Assembly: GCF_020386615.1 (NCBI RefSeq)
Contig: NZ_CP077769.1
Span: 3,534,001 to 3,598,000, forward strand
Source: Chitinophaga pendula
GTDB taxonomy: Bacteria > Bacteroidota > Bacteroidia > Chitinophagales > Chitinophagaceae
Direction: 5' to 3'
DNA: 64,000 nt
Part shown: in pieces, positions 1-9,985 of the stretch
Layout: every line of letters starts with the position of its first letter
How positions within the stretch are numbered: position 1 is the stretch's first letter
Translations under genes and position numbers: made by a program
Notes under the pieces: generated by a model
Told to the model about the DNA's origin: nothing
Database searches by the model: none
What the model saw: the letters and a program-made list of their open reading frames with translations, nothing else

Positions 1-568
1 CGAGGTATATACCTACGTGAGAGATGCGATGGCGATTAATGCGGAAGAAAACGAGGTCTCCTTCGTGGAGTTCGTCCCGGGAACGTAATTTAGTTACTTT
101 TTCGAATAGCTGTACAGAGTTACCTATACTGCTGATCTGGAATACAGCAGCCATCAAGGTATTTACGAAGTTGGAACAGTCGATGCCCGCTCTATCACGA
201 CCACCAAGACGGTAGGGGGTACCGTACCATTCTTCGATAAAGCCATAGAGCCGGAAATTATTGACATCTTCGACAGGAACGTCTAGTAGTTGCGCATATT
301 TGAATTGCCAGGAGCTGGCATTTTCCAGTATGGCGCTACTCCTGTTAACGTCACGGCTGATATTGGCGCTGCGGCCATTATAACGATGTTCCGATTTACT
401 GGCTCCTCTTTTCAGGCTGATATCATCCAGGAACTGTACTTTGCGTTCATAGGTGTTATCGCGATAAGTGGTGGGTTTGGCAGCAGGTTTTTTAAGGGAG
501 GAGCAGGAACTGAGTGCGAGTACGCACAATGAAGATTTAAGTAAAAAAAATCCCTTCCTAACTGTCAT
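1..568 (-). CDS. NlpC/P60-family cell-wall hydrolase lipoprotein (3' part cut off by the window edge)
   Basis: Reading leftwards from the ATG at 568 gives an open frame that runs off the window. The N-terminus has a basic start, a hydrophobic stretch and a lipobox ending in SSCSS, so it should be a lipoprotein. Further on come YGTPYRLGGR and then GIDCSNFV, the catalytic-Cys context of NlpC/P60 (C40) peptidases, and later RISHVGIYL, which supplies the His. C40 enzymes cleave gamma-D-Glu-diamino acid or related peptide bonds in peptidoglycan. About 189 codons are present and the C-terminal end is missing. It is divergent from dnaE. The specific substrate cannot be told from sequence. Confidence 0.85.
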   Translation of the reverse strand, partial: MTVRKGFFLLKSSLCVLALSSCSSLKKPAAKPTTYRDNTYERKVQFLDDISLKRGASKSEHRYNGRSANISRDVNRSSAILENASSWQFKYAQLLDVPVEDVNNFRLYGFIEEWYGTPYRLGGRDRAGIDCSNFVNTLMAAVFQISSIGNSVQLFEKVTKLRSRDELHEGDLVFFRINRHRISHVGIYL

Positions 569-885
569 AAGCATCCGGTTAAAATTACACAAATATAGTA
601 TTTTTTCTCACTTTAAGTCTGCTTATTTCATTGATATACAAGAAGTCATTATTGTTAATAGCACATTTATGACATATTAACTTCTATTCATCTCTGAAAA
701 TGAAAGGTTATTGCAGTGTGATGATGTTATTGTTTAGTAATGCACATGTTGTTGATAAACGTCCTTGTAAACCTGGTTAAATATTCGGTATTTTTGCTGC
801 TTGCTGAAATGAACAATAAGTAGCTTATTTTTCATTCTGGCATACGGAAACGGATTCAGGAATTTAAAGCAAAGCATTTGTGTCA
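569..885. other. Divergent intergenic region between NlpC/P60 gene and dnaE
   Basis: About 317 bases without a gene, AT-rich. It holds the likely dnaE promoter at 765-796. I see no other convincing structure, and the short frames here look random. Confidence 0.6.
765..796 (+). promoter_or_regulatory. Likely Bacteroidota-type promoter of dnaE
   Basis: TATTTTTG at 789-796 matches the Bacteroidota -7 consensus TAnnTTTG exactly. A TTG at 765-767 sits 21 bases upstream, in the range expected for the -33 element. The start of transcription would be near 803, giving a leader of about 80 bases before dnaE. Inferred from consensus only. Confidence 0.5.
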
Positions 886-3800
886 ATGAAATTTTCCCAC
901 CTGCACGTACATACGCAATATTCGCTGCTCGACGGGGCTGCGGATATCAAATCGCTATATAAAAAGGCCATGGCATCCAACCAGCCTGCGCTGGCTATTA
1001 CGGACCATGGTAATATGTTTGGTGTATTTCAGTTTGTAGCGGAAGCCTATAATTATAAGCTCAATCCTGAAGATCCGAAGGATAAACGCCTAAAAGTTAA
1101 ACCTATTGTAGGTTGCGAATTTTATCTGGTGGAGAACCGTTTTAAGCGGGCGTTCACGCGGGAGGAAAAGGATATCCGGTATCACCAGGTGTTATTAGCA
1201 AAGGATGATGAGGGCTATCGGAACCTGATCAAGTTGTGTTCACTGGGATATATTGAGGGGCTGTATGGTAAATACCCCCGTATTGATAAGGAATTGATCC
1301 TGCAGTATAATAAGGGTTTGATTGCTACTACCTGCTGTCTGGGGGCATCTGTTCCTAAAACGATCCTGCGTCATGGCGAAGAAGCCGGAGAGAAAGAGTT
1401 CAAGTGGTGGCTGGATATCTTTGGAGAGGATTTCTATGTGGAAATGCAACGCCACGGTATCCCTGAACAGGAGAAAGTGAATGAGGTGTTGTTGCGTTTT
1501 GCTGCCAAATACAATGTTAAGATTATTGCCAGCAACGACTCTCACTACGTTGATCAGGCAGATGCCAATGCCCATGACATCCTGCTATGTATTAACACCG
1601 GCGAAAAGAAAGCCACGCCGACGATGAAAGAATTCGCAGATGATGATGTATCCGTGAAGAATCGTCGTTTTGCCTTTTATAACGACCAATTCTATTTTAA
1701 GACGACGGAAGAGATGAGCCAGCTCTTCCATGACCTTCCTCAGGCAATCGATAATACCAATGAGATCGTTGATAAGATCCAGTTATTGGATCTCAAGCGT
1801 GACATATTGCTACCTAACTTCCCGATACCCAAGGAGTTCATCACGCAGGATCAATATCTGCGCCACCTGACGATGGAGGGGGCGCGTTTACGATATACAG
1901 AAATGACCCCGGAGATAGAAGAGCGTCTCAATTTCGAGTTGCAGACTATCGAGAACATGGGATTCGCCGGTTACTTCCTGATCGTATCTGACTTTATTAA
2001 GGCAGGGCGGGACCTGGGAGTGTTCATTGGTCCGGGTCGTGGTTCAGCAGCCGGTTCTGCGGTAGCATACTGTATTGGTATCACTAATATAGACCCCATC
2101 AAATACAATTTGCTGTTTGAGCGTTTCCTTAACCCGGAGCGTAAGAGCATGCCCGATATTGATACGGACTTTGATGATGAAGGCCGTCAGAAAGTGATTG
2201 ACTACGTAGTGCAGAAATACGGCCGTAACCAGGTTGCGCAGATCATCACCTATGGTACAATGGCTGCGAAGATGAGTATCAAAGACGTCGCGCGGGTAAT
2301 GGACCTGCCACTGCAGGACAGTAATGCGCTGGCGAAACTGGTACCGGAAAAACCCGGCATCCAGCTGGACCGTATCTTCAATGCCCCGCTGGATGGTGAG
2401 AAAAGTCTTTCTGAGAAAGAAGGACTGATGGGAGAAGACCTGGAAAATGTTAAGCGCTTAAGAGAGCTGATCAAAGGACAGGACCTGCAGGGTGAAGTAT
2501 TACGGGAGGCTTGCGTACTGGAAGGCTCTGTTCGTAATACAGGTATTCACGCTGCGGGTATCATCATTGCTCCTAAAGACCTGTATGATCTGATTCCGGT
2601 GTCTACAGCCAAGGATTCTGACTTGTTAGTAACGCAGTTTGAGGGTAGTATCATCGAAAATGCCGGTGTAATCAAGATGGACTTTTTGGGTCTGAAGACC
2701 CTTACCATCATTAAAGGTGCACTGCAGATGATCAAGCAGAACCATGACCGTGAAATCGATATTGACGAGATACCGCTGGACGATGAAAAGACCTATGAAC
2801 TCTATCAGAAGGGAGAAACCAACGGTACATTCCAGTTTGAGTCGCCCGGTATGCAGAAATACCTCCGGGAGCTGAAGCCCGACCGTTTTGACGATCTTAT
2901 CGCCATGAACGCCTTGTACCGTCCGGGGCCACTGGAGTATATTCCTTTGTTTATCCGTCGTAAGCATGGGCTGGAGCCTGTACAATATGACCTGGCAGAA
3001 ATGGAGGAATACCTGAATGATACCTATGGTATCACAGTATACCAGGAGCAGGTGATGTTGCTGAGCCAGAAGCTGGCGAACTTCTCCAAAGGTGATGCGG
3101 ACGTATTGCGTAAAGCAATGGGGAAAAAGCAGAAGGCCGTACTGGATAAGATGAAGAAGCAGTTCATGGACGGGTGTGCGGTGAACGGGCATGACCTGAA
3201 GGTATGCGACAAAGTATGGACGGACTGGGAGGCATTTGCATCCTACGCGTTCAACAAGTCGCACTCTACCTGTTATGCATTTGTGGCATACCAAACGGCT
3301 TATCTTAAAGCCCACTACCCTGCTGAATATATGGCAGCGGTATTGAACAACGCCAGTAATATTGAGAAGATCACCTTCTTTATGGAGGAAGCCAAACGTA
3401 TGGGTATAGACGTGCTTCCTCCCGATGTAAATGAATCTTTCAAAGGTTTTGCGGTGAATAAGCAGGGGCAAATCCGTTTTGGGTTAGCGGGTCTTAAGGG
3501 TGTGGGTGAAGCGGCGATCGAAAATTTACTGGAAGAACGTCAGAAAGACGGACTCTATAAGAACATATTTGATTTCATCAAGCGGGTAAATCAGCGGGCA
3601 GTTAACAAAAAATCGCTGGAAGCACTGGTGATGTCGGGTGCTTTCGACTGTTTCCCAGAGTTACACCGTGCGCAATACTTCCATAAGCCCGATAATGACA
3701 ACACAAACGGCCTTGACAAGATCGTGAAGTTTGGGCAGCAGGTATCTGCAGGCTCGCCGACGGCAGGTGGCTTATTTGGCTTTGATGAATTACCGGAGGT

Positions 3801-4524
3801 GGAGCCACCGAAGATCCCACCTTGTGACCTATGGCCATTGATCCAGAAGCTGAACAATGAACGGGAGGTAACTGGTATCTATATTTCCGGACATCCACTG
3901 GATGACTACCGTTTTGAGCAGCGGTTCTATAACATGAACTCTGTGCAAGAACTTGTTGAATATCAGGCAGAAATATCCACTCCTGGTAGTACTGGCGGGA
4001 AATCGCGCGAGCGTAATTTCCGGCTGGCAGTATATGTTTCCGGTGCCCAGGAACGGATATCCCGAAATAACCGACAGTTTGGTATCATGTCAATTGAAGA
4101 TTATTCCGGTAAGTTTGAGTTTGCACTATGGAGTGAGGACTTTATCCGATTTGGGCCTTATCTCAAAGCCGGGTTGTGTTTGTATGTAAATGGAGGCTTT
4201 AAGTCCAAACGATTCAATGACAATGAATACGAGTTCAAAGTAAATAGCATACAGCTATTACAGGAAGTAAAGAAAACGCATACGAAGCAGGTCTACCTGG
4301 CTACCAGACCAAAGTTTATTACGCGTGAATTCGTAGACTTCCTGTGTGACAATTTTTCTCGGCATCCGGGTAACAGCCAGCTGTCTGTACAACTAAAGGA
4401 CCTGGATGATAATCTGACGGTAAAGTTGCATACTTTTAACAAACATATTGAGATGAATGACGAATTGGCACATTATCTCACAAAAGAGCCTAATATTGAA
4501 GTATACATTGAAACCAAACAATAG
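886..4524 (+). CDS. dnaE: DNA polymerase III subunit alpha
   Basis: Replicative polymerase of the C family (DnaE type), 1212 aa. The N-terminus MKFSHLHVHTQYSLLDG is the PHP domain start. The palm carries GPGRGSAAGS and then PDIDTDFDDEGR, with the catalytic aspartates. The finger and beta-binding regions follow, and an OB-fold (about residues 970-1090, around ERNFRLAVYVSG) is near the C-terminus. A GTG two codons upstream (880) opens a longer frame, but the ATG at 886 gives the usual DnaE N-terminus. It stands alone with its own promoter. Length and motif order are normal for the family. Confidence 0.97.
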   Translation: MKFSHLHVHTQYSLLDGAADIKSLYKKAMASNQPALAITDHGNMFGVFQFVAEAYNYKLNPEDPKDKRLKVKPIVGCEFYLVENRFKRAFTREEKDIRYHQVLLAKDDEGYRNLIKLCSLGYIEGLYGKYPRIDKELILQYNKGLIATTCCLGASVPKTILRHGEEAGEKEFKWWLDIFGEDFYVEMQRHGIPEQEKVNEVLLRFAAKYNVKIIASNDSHYVDQADANAHDILLCINTGEKKATPTMKEFADDDVSVKNRRFAFYNDQFYFKTTEEMSQLFHDLPQAIDNTNEIVDKIQLLDLKRDILLPNFPIPKEFITQDQYLRHLTMEGARLRYTEMTPEIEERLNFELQTIENMGFAGYFLIVSDFIKAGRDLGVFIGPGRGSAAGSAVAYCIGITNIDPIKYNLLFERFLNPERKSMPDIDTDFDDEGRQKVIDYVVQKYGRNQVAQIITYGTMAAKMSIKDVARVMDLPLQDSNALAKLVPEKPGIQLDRIFNAPLDGEKSLSEKEGLMGEDLENVKRLRELIKGQDLQGEVLREACVLEGSVRNTGIHAAGIIIAPKDLYDLIPVSTAKDSDLLVTQFEGSIIENAGVIKMDFLGLKTLTIIKGALQMIKQNHDREIDIDEIPLDDEKTYELYQKGETNGTFQFESPGMQKYLRELKPDRFDDLIAMNALYRPGPLEYIPLFIRRKHGLEPVQYDLAEMEEYLNDTYGITVYQEQVMLLSQKLANFSKGDADVLRKAMGKKQKAVLDKMKKQFMDGCAVNGHDLKVCDKVWTDWEAFASYAFNKSHSTCYAFVAYQTAYLKAHYPAEYMAAVLNNASNIEKITFFMEEAKRMGIDVLPPDVNESFKGFAVNKQGQIRFGLAGLKGVGEAAIENLLEERQKDGLYKNIFDFIKRVNQRAVNKKSLEALVMSGAFDCFPELHRAQYFHKPDNDNTNGLDKIVKFGQQVSAGSPTAGGLFGFDELPEVEPPKIPPCDLWPLIQKLNNEREVTGIYISGHPLDDYRFEQRFYNMNSVQELVEYQAEISTPGSTGGKSRERNFRLAVYVSGAQERISRNNRQFGIMSIEDYSGKFEFALWSEDFIRFGPYLKAGLCLYVNGGFKSKRFNDNEYEFKVNSIQLLQEVKKTHTKQVYLATRPKFITREFVDFLCDNFSRHPGNSQLSVQLKDLDDNLTVKLHTFNKHIEMNDELAHYLTKEPNIEVYIETKQ

Positions 4525-4719
4525 CGAATCATAGCATCCAGGGTTAGGATGGTCATTGTATATACGAACATAGAAATAATCAATAACTAGGGTGCCAAAA
4601 ATGCAGTAATTTGCATGTGGATCAAAAATTGTTGACTAGATCGATAGTTTGAAGTAATAAATTGAAAAAGAGAAGTTTATAATCGTATTAAAATATCATA
4701 AAACTAAAAATATAACTAT

Positions 4720-5037
4720 ATGGCTTTAGAATTCACAGATTCCAACTTCCAAACGGAAGTTCTTGATTCCGATAAACTGTCTATTGTAGATTTTTGGGCT
4801 GAATGGTGTGGTCCTTGCCGTGCAATCGGGCCAATCATTGAAGAGTTGTCTAAAGACTACGCTGGTAAAGTTAATATTGGTAAAGTGAATGTGGATCATA
4901 ACCCTCAGCTGTCTATTGATTACGGTATCACCAGTATCCCTGCTATCCTTTTCATCAAAGGAGGTAACGTGGTGGATAAACAAGTAGGTGCAGTACCTAA
5001 AGCTGTATTGGAGAAAAAAATCCAGGCGAACCTCTAA
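4720..5037 (+). CDS. trxA: Thioredoxin
   Basis: A 105-aa single-domain thioredoxin with the active site WAEWCGPCRAIGP and the conserved cis-Pro in TSIPAILFIKGG. It reduces protein disulfides in the cytoplasm. The start ATG at 4720 gives the normal N-terminus with no signal peptide. The upstream 195 bases are AT-rich, and a strong hairpin follows the gene at 5060-5096. Transcription is probably monocistronic, because dnaE lies 195 bases upstream and the next gene converges. Confidence 0.97.
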   Translation: MALEFTDSNFQTEVLDSDKLSIVDFWAEWCGPCRAIGPIIEELSKDYAGKVNIGKVNVDHNPQLSIDYGITSIPAILFIKGGNVVDKQVGAVPKAVLEKKIQANL

Positions 5038-5059
5038 GCAATAGCGCTTATTCATATTC

Positions 5060-5096
5060 AAAAGCGGCAAAGGATATATCTTTTGCCGCTTTTTTG
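5060..5096. terminator. Terminator after trxA, probably bidirectional
   Basis: Arms AAAGCGGCAAA and TTTGCCGCTTT flank a short loop, with a T-run at 5090-5096 on the plus strand. It lies between trxA and the convergent P450 gene, and an A-run before the stem would give a T-run on the minus strand as well. Confidence 0.85.
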
Positions 5097-5110
5097 TTGT
5101 TTCCTGTTAC

Positions 5111-6274
5111 TTACCGCATTTCAAACCGGACAGGTAATGAGGGAAAGCTGTATACAAAGGTACTGGGGTGTCGCTCGATCGTCGTACTGGCAGGCAACCT
5201 ATAATTTTTACCCAGCTTTAACAGTGTTTCAAATAGGATCCGGCCTTCCATTTTGGCCAGCATATTCCCTATACAATAATGTATCCCATAGCCAAAGCCT
5301 AATTGTTTACCGGTGTCGCGGGTGATGTCCAGTTCGTCCGGGCGGTTGAATACCTCTGGATCGCGATTGGCGGCTGCTATGACCAGGTTAACAAAATCTC
5401 CTTTCCGTATTTGCTGACCTCCTATCTCTACATCTTTGGCAGCGATCCGTGGTAATCCCATAATAGGTGTCCTGAATCGTAATATTTCCTGTAGTGCACC
5501 CGGAATACTTTCCGGATGGGAGCTGAGATGCTGTTGCAAACCCGGATACTCCATCAGCAGCTGCATGGCTATCATCAGCCATGCTTCCGTCGTCTCTGTC
5601 CCTGCGCCTAATATCGTGATACAAAAAGCGATCACTTCCTTGCTTGTCAGTCGTATGCCATCTATTTCTGCCATCAATAGATCACTGATAAGATCCTGTT
5701 TGGGTACTGACCGGCGGTCTTCCAACAATTCCAGCAAAAACGCGATCATTTCATCCATGTTTTGCTGGTATACCTCCATTCCCATTACGGTCGGATCCCC
5801 AGTGATAGCTTTTGTCCAACGGCTTACCTGGTGAGCTTGCATCCCTGGTACTCCCAGTAGCCTGGCCAACACCAGATTGGGTAATGGGGTTGCAATATGT
5901 GGTACGAAATCCATCTCTCCTTCCTGCATTTTCGACTGTATCAGCATTTCACAGGTCTTATACAGCCATGGTTCCAGGCGGGTAATAGTAGCAGGAGAAA
6001 AAGCTTTATTGACGAGTGATCGGAGATCTCTATGTCTAGGTGGATCGGAAGTCATCAGACTGTCTGCCAGTATATCATCTCCTGTAGGAGGAAGATAGGC
6101 ACTGGAGAATGTTTCATAATCGATGAATGCTCTCTTTACATCATCATACCGGAAAAGCTGCCAGCCGCCTACGGCTCCAAAGAAAAAAGAAAAATGCGGA
6201 TCATAGTACACAGGGGCTGTCCGTCGCATTTCCTGGTACCAGGGGCCAGGATCAAGCATAGATAAAGTTAGCAT
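5111..6274 (-). CDS. Cytochrome P450
   Basis: A soluble bacterial P450 of 387 aa, slightly short of the usual 400. It has the I-helix motif GAGTETT (223-229), the K-helix ExxR as EILR (263-266), and the heme loop FGYGIHYCIG with Cys334 as axial thiolate. It would be a monooxygenase needing ferredoxin and reductase partners, none of which is in this window. It stands alone, converging on trxA. The substrate is unknown; bacterial P450s of this type act on fatty acids, terpenoids or secondary metabolites. The ATG at 6274 is clear. Confidence 0.93.
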   Translation of the reverse strand: MLTLSMLDPGPWYQEMRRTAPVYYDPHFSFFFGAVGGWQLFRYDDVKRAFIDYETFSSAYLPPTGDDILADSLMTSDPPRHRDLRSLVNKAFSPATITRLEPWLYKTCEMLIQSKMQEGEMDFVPHIATPLPNLVLARLLGVPGMQAHQVSRWTKAITGDPTVMGMEVYQQNMDEMIAFLLELLEDRRSVPKQDLISDLLMAEIDGIRLTSKEVIAFCITILGAGTETTEAWLMIAMQLLMEYPGLQQHLSSHPESIPGALQEILRFRTPIMGLPRIAAKDVEIGGQQIRKGDFVNLVIAAANRDPEVFNRPDELDITRDTGKQLGFGYGIHYCIGNMLAKMEGRILFETLLKLGKNYRLPASTTIERHPSTFVYSFPSLPVRFEMR

Positions 6275-6385
6275 GGCTTTTTTGGTAAAGCTAACACCCT
6301 CAGTATGAAGTATTTTTGCAGCGACCTATTCAGCAGTACCTGCAAACACATGAAATACAGCGAAATGAACCACTGACAATCCCTG

Positions 6386-6422
6386 CAAAAATAGGTCGGC
6401 TCTGATCATGATCAGAGCCGAC
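6386..6422 (-). terminator. Terminator of the zincin lipoprotein gene (28-bp perfect palindrome)
   Basis: Positions 6395-6422 are a perfect 14+14 palindrome centred on TGATCATGATCA. Read on the minus strand, it is followed by CCTATTTTTGC, so it works as an intrinsic terminator 15 bases after the stop at 6437. Confidence 0.75.
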
Positions 6423-6436
6423 AATCTGTAGATTTC

Positions 6437-7996
6437 CTAAAAGGCACCGCACTCAGCCAGTACAGCATAGTGGTCATTATAATAGTTGGAAGCGGTCACG
6501 ATCTTAAAGTAACGTACCGACTTAGGATTATTCAGCGTAATGTATTGTATGGTATTTACATTTTTTAAGATGTAGTTGCCCTCCAGCGCCCAATTTGTGT
6601 TGTCAGCACTTGTATAGATACTAATATCTTTAAGCGCACCACTTAGGTTCTCTCTCTGTAAGAAGGAGATTCCTGAGATATTCCGGATCGCTTGCATATC
6701 CACTACCACGTGATGGGGATGTGCTGGTTGTACCTGTTTCCATTGCGTGTGCCATACCGTTTGTGGATTATTATCCAGGAGATTGACAGCCTTTCCATCA
6801 TCTTCTTCACTATTCACTGATACGATCTTCCAGGTGGACTTGTCCAGTTCATCTTTTGTACTGATATCTATTACCGGTACATTGTTAACAAAACTATACG
6901 GGTACGACAGTTCTTTTAATGAGCCATTTTCAAACAGGAAGCGGATACGCAGGCTGTAATTACCTTCTTTCTTGTGCAATTCGTTTATGGGCATACTTAT
7001 ATTAAAGCTGTCACCCACCGGCTTTACCACCCACGGCACTGCATCATAGTCATTTCCGCCTTCGGGATCATTATATAGGATCACATTATTGACAGGTTTA
7101 TTATTAGTGAATTTTGCTTTAATCTCGATGTTTCCCGACAGGTATTGCGCCTTTATACTTTTCATACTAACACTGACACTGCCGTACAGGTCGGTTACAG
7201 TTGTCGTGCGAAAAGTCTGACTATTGTTTAATATAGCGGTGCTGGCGGCGGTCAGAAACGTGGGGGACTTGCCGTAAGTGTAATTACCACTTCCCATTAG
7301 TGCAGTCCCTTTGGACGTGTCTGCCGCTTCGGATACCTTTTCTTTATTGTGAGGAAGGTTCAAGCCATGACCTAACTCATGCATCAGGCCTCCTATCCAT
7401 TTTGTGGCTCTGTTTCCCAATACACCACCCGTGCCGAGATAACTTGTATCCATTTCTTTATAGTCCAGCGCAAAACACCATCGTCCTAAGCCGTAGAACG
7501 GTACTCCACCGGGATCGCCGTCTGCCGCATAGGTTGAGGCCGGCATGATCACCAGGGTGTGTTCACTAGTCTTTTGGGCCGGGTTAGCGGCGAAGTAGCT
7601 ATTCAGTTCACCTATTGCTATATTACCACCACCCTCATAAGGGTATTTGTCCTTGGTTTGTTTTCCCTTCACAACTATGATCTTGATTCCTTTACCGGTA
7701 CTATCGGGTAATAGGCCGAAGCTGCGATTACCATAACCATAGTGTTGCATCCATTTTCCATAGAATCGTTGTCCCTGGAGCATAATCCCACTGATACGTT
7801 CTCTGTATTTGATCAGGGTATCCATGTCGGACGGTACAAAATAAACGATATTCAGGTGATAGGCGCTATTGCTGAGATTTAATTGTTCGCCATGGGGAGA
7901 AGGACTTCCGGATGGTTGACTGACGTCGCGTTTGCAAGCCGATACAGTTGCCCATAGCAGGAATGTGGCCAACAAGGATAGTGGTACTTTTTTCAT
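6437..7996 (-). CDS. Zincin metalloprotease-like lipoprotein with C-terminal F5/8 type C (discoidin) domain
   Basis: 519 aa. A lipoprotein signal peptide ends at Cys21 (ATVSAC). The segment GLMHELGHGLNLPHNKE has the zinc-binding pattern HExxHxxxxxH (H206, E207, H210, H216). The position that is usually Gly in metzincins is Asn (N213). A middle beta-rich region follows. Residues about 385-519 look like a discoidin/F5-8C carbohydrate-binding domain (NLLDNNPQTVWHTQW, then a lectin-like beta-sandwich pattern ending in AECGAF). I infer a surface-anchored peptidase that binds glycan. It has no obvious operon partner and its substrate is unknown. Confidence 0.75.
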   Translation of the reverse strand: MKKVPLSLLATFLLWATVSACKRDVSQPSGSPSPHGEQLNLSNSAYHLNIVYFVPSDMDTLIKYRERISGIMLQGQRFYGKWMQHYGYGNRSFGLLPDSTGKGIKIIVVKGKQTKDKYPYEGGGNIAIGELNSYFAANPAQKTSEHTLVIMPASTYAADGDPGGVPFYGLGRWCFALDYKEMDTSYLGTGGVLGNRATKWIGGLMHELGHGLNLPHNKEKVSEAADTSKGTALMGSGNYTYGKSPTFLTAASTAILNNSQTFRTTTVTDLYGSVSVSMKSIKAQYLSGNIEIKAKFTNNKPVNNVILYNDPEGGNDYDAVPWVVKPVGDSFNISMPINELHKKEGNYSLRIRFLFENGSLKELSYPYSFVNNVPVIDISTKDELDKSTWKIVSVNSEEDDGKAVNLLDNNPQTVWHTQWKQVQPAHPHHVVVDMQAIRNISGISFLQRENLSGALKDISIYTSADNTNWALEGNYILKNVNTIQYITLNNPKSVRYFKIVTASNYYNDHYAVLAECGAF

Positions 7997-8208
7997 TGTT
8001 CTTGTTTTTATAAATAGTAAATGATTGTCAAGCAGACATGGAATTGGTTGATATGCAAAGGGTTACCTTATTCCCTTGCGAAGGAATAAGCAATTATGTT
8101 CACTGTTTGATTCTTAGAAAAAGAAATGGTTCTTAAATCGGATTTTGGTTACATAACCAAGATATGAAATTTATAATAATAAAATATTAACAGAATCTTT
8201 ACAATTAA

Positions 8209-8239
8209 TTGCTGGAAAGCAGATTTTCCGTTTTATTTG
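8209..8239 (+). promoter_or_regulatory. Possible promoter of the nucleoside transporter gene
   Basis: TTG at 8209-8211 and TTTATTTG at 8232-8239 (one mismatch to TAnnTTTG) are 20 bases apart, the right spacing for a Bacteroidota promoter, and lie about 37 bases before the start codon. Weak support. Confidence 0.3.
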
Positions 8240-8275
8240 CTCCTTCAAATCAATTTTAAACTGTAACTAACAACT

Positions 8276-9955
8276 ATGTCGTCTCAATTGTACAACCTGA
8301 TGCGTGGAGGTCTTGGCATGCTGTTCCTGGTTGCTGTTTGCTATTTATTGAGCAACAACCGCCGGGCGATAGATTGGAAGCTGGTGCTAATGGGCATCTT
8401 TGCGCAGGTTATGTTTGCGATGGGGGTACTGAATACGCAATTTGCTAGTCAGCCGGTATTTTGGCTGGTGTTTGGTATCATTGTAATTTACGTAGCCGGC
8501 AAGAGGGTACAAAAAAAATTATCGACTGCAGTACCGGTAACCATCCCCCCTGACGCCTCCCCTACCCCTGTATCCCTTTCACCCGACGTGATCAGTATTT
8601 TACTGGCCGTACTTTCCCTCGCTGTTTTCTTTTTTGGTATTATCCGCAGTAGTGCCTTTGCGCTGCCTAAATTGTCAATCACGATCACTATCGGTATACT
8701 TTGGCTACTGATCTGGATACAATACAAACGCAACAGCATCGAAACTATAAAATGGGCGATACTGGGTGCTTGTTTGCTACTTTGTATAGCGGTATATACC
8801 CAACTTTGTCCCCCCTCGATATTTCGTATGGTGCTGGAGTCAGTATCTTCGTCTTTTGTGGAACTGATCAATATCAGCCATAAGGGTACCGAGTTTATTT
8901 TTGGCAAACTGGCAGACCCTACGGGCAACTGGGCTTATATTTTTGGTGTACAGGTATTGCCTAACATTATTTTTTTCGCTGCTCTTTCCTCTATATTATA
9001 TTATATGGGTATTCTGCAGAAGGTGGTATATGTATTTGCCTATCTGCTCAACAAACTGAACATCTCCGGCGCAGAGAGCGTGTCAACAGCAGCAAATATA
9101 TTCCTGGGACAAACGGAGGCGCCGCTGATGATACGTCCTTACCTGGAGAAAATGACCAGAACCGAGATACTTTGTATCATGGTCGGTGGTATGGCTAATA
9201 CGGCGGGTAGTGTAATGGCAGCCTATGTTGGTATGCTTGGAGGTGCTGATCCTGCGCAGCAGAATTATTTCGCGCTGCATATGTTAAGTCAATCGATTAT
9301 GAGTGCTCCGGCAGCAATTGTTTGTTCAAAAATACTTTTCCCCCAGGCACACGGTGAATTATTGTCCAAAAACCTGCATGTTCCCAAAGAGAAACTGGGC
9401 GATAACTTCCTTGACGCTCTTTCGCTGGGGACAACAGACGGTCTGAAGTTGGCTGTGAATGTGGGAGCTATGCTGATTGTATTTACGGCAATGATGTACG
9501 TCGGTAACGCTTTGCTTGGTTGGTTCGGTGGTATCACAGATCTGAATCATTACATCGTTACAGCTACCGGTGGGCGATATGAGGAGCTCTCTTTACAAAT
9601 GATATTGGGTTATATCTTTGCTCCGGTGGCTTGGATGATAGGAGTCGCCAAAGAAGATATGGTTTCTATCGGGCAGTTATTGGGAGAAAAAACGATCCTA
9701 AATGAATTCATCGCATATATATCACTGGGCCAGATGAAAGCCAATAATGTGATCCAGGATCCTAAGTCAATATTGATCGCGACGTATGCGCTCTGCGGTT
9801 TTGCTAATTTTGCATCCATCGGTATTCAGATCGGTGGTATCAGCCAATTGGCGCCTAATCAGCGTAAGAATCTGACAGAACTGGGTGTAAAAGCACTTAT
9901 TGGTGGGACCATTGCCTGCCTGATGTGTGGCTGTATTGCTGGTGCACTTTCTTAA
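8276..9955 (+). CDS. Concentrative nucleoside transporter (CNT/NupC family)
   Basis: 559 aa, highly hydrophobic inner-membrane protein that should import nucleosides with Na+ or H+. Residues 8-55 match the NupC N-terminal module (NNRRAIDWKLVLMG). The core contains SHKGTEFIFGKL, FLGQTEAPLMIRPYL (QTEAPL at 279-284) and GGMANTAGSVMAAY, all typical CNT signatures around the nucleoside site. Canonical NupC has about 400 residues. Here about 130 extra residues with several hydrophobic segments (about 60-185) lie between the N-terminal module and the core, a long form also known in other Bacteroidota. Monocistronic, with a strong terminator after it. Confidence 0.92.
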   Translation: MSSQLYNLMRGGLGMLFLVAVCYLLSNNRRAIDWKLVLMGIFAQVMFAMGVLNTQFASQPVFWLVFGIIVIYVAGKRVQKKLSTAVPVTIPPDASPTPVSLSPDVISILLAVLSLAVFFFGIIRSSAFALPKLSITITIGILWLLIWIQYKRNSIETIKWAILGACLLLCIAVYTQLCPPSIFRMVLESVSSSFVELINISHKGTEFIFGKLADPTGNWAYIFGVQVLPNIIFFAALSSILYYMGILQKVVYVFAYLLNKLNISGAESVSTAANIFLGQTEAPLMIRPYLEKMTRTEILCIMVGGMANTAGSVMAAYVGMLGGADPAQQNYFALHMLSQSIMSAPAAIVCSKILFPQAHGELLSKNLHVPKEKLGDNFLDALSLGTTDGLKLAVNVGAMLIVFTAMMYVGNALLGWFGGITDLNHYIVTATGGRYEELSLQMILGYIFAPVAWMIGVAKEDMVSIGQLLGEKTILNEFIAYISLGQMKANNVIQDPKSILIATYALCGFANFASIGIQIGGISQLAPNQRKNLTELGVKALIGGTIACLMCGCIAGALS

Positions 9956-9985
9956 GAAGATCAGGTCACTATATACGAAATTGCG

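Noticed and set aside
4632..4660. TTGACT, 17 bases, TAATAA upstream of trxA, an E. coli-type sigma-70 promoter
   Set aside because: The primary sigma factor of Bacteroidota recognises TTG/TAnnTTTG, so this match in AT-rich DNA is likely chance; no clean Bacteroidota box was seen either.
6309..6316. TATTTTTG on the plus strand upstream of the P450 gene
   Set aside because: It matches the -7 consensus but points away from the P450 gene and no plus-strand gene follows.
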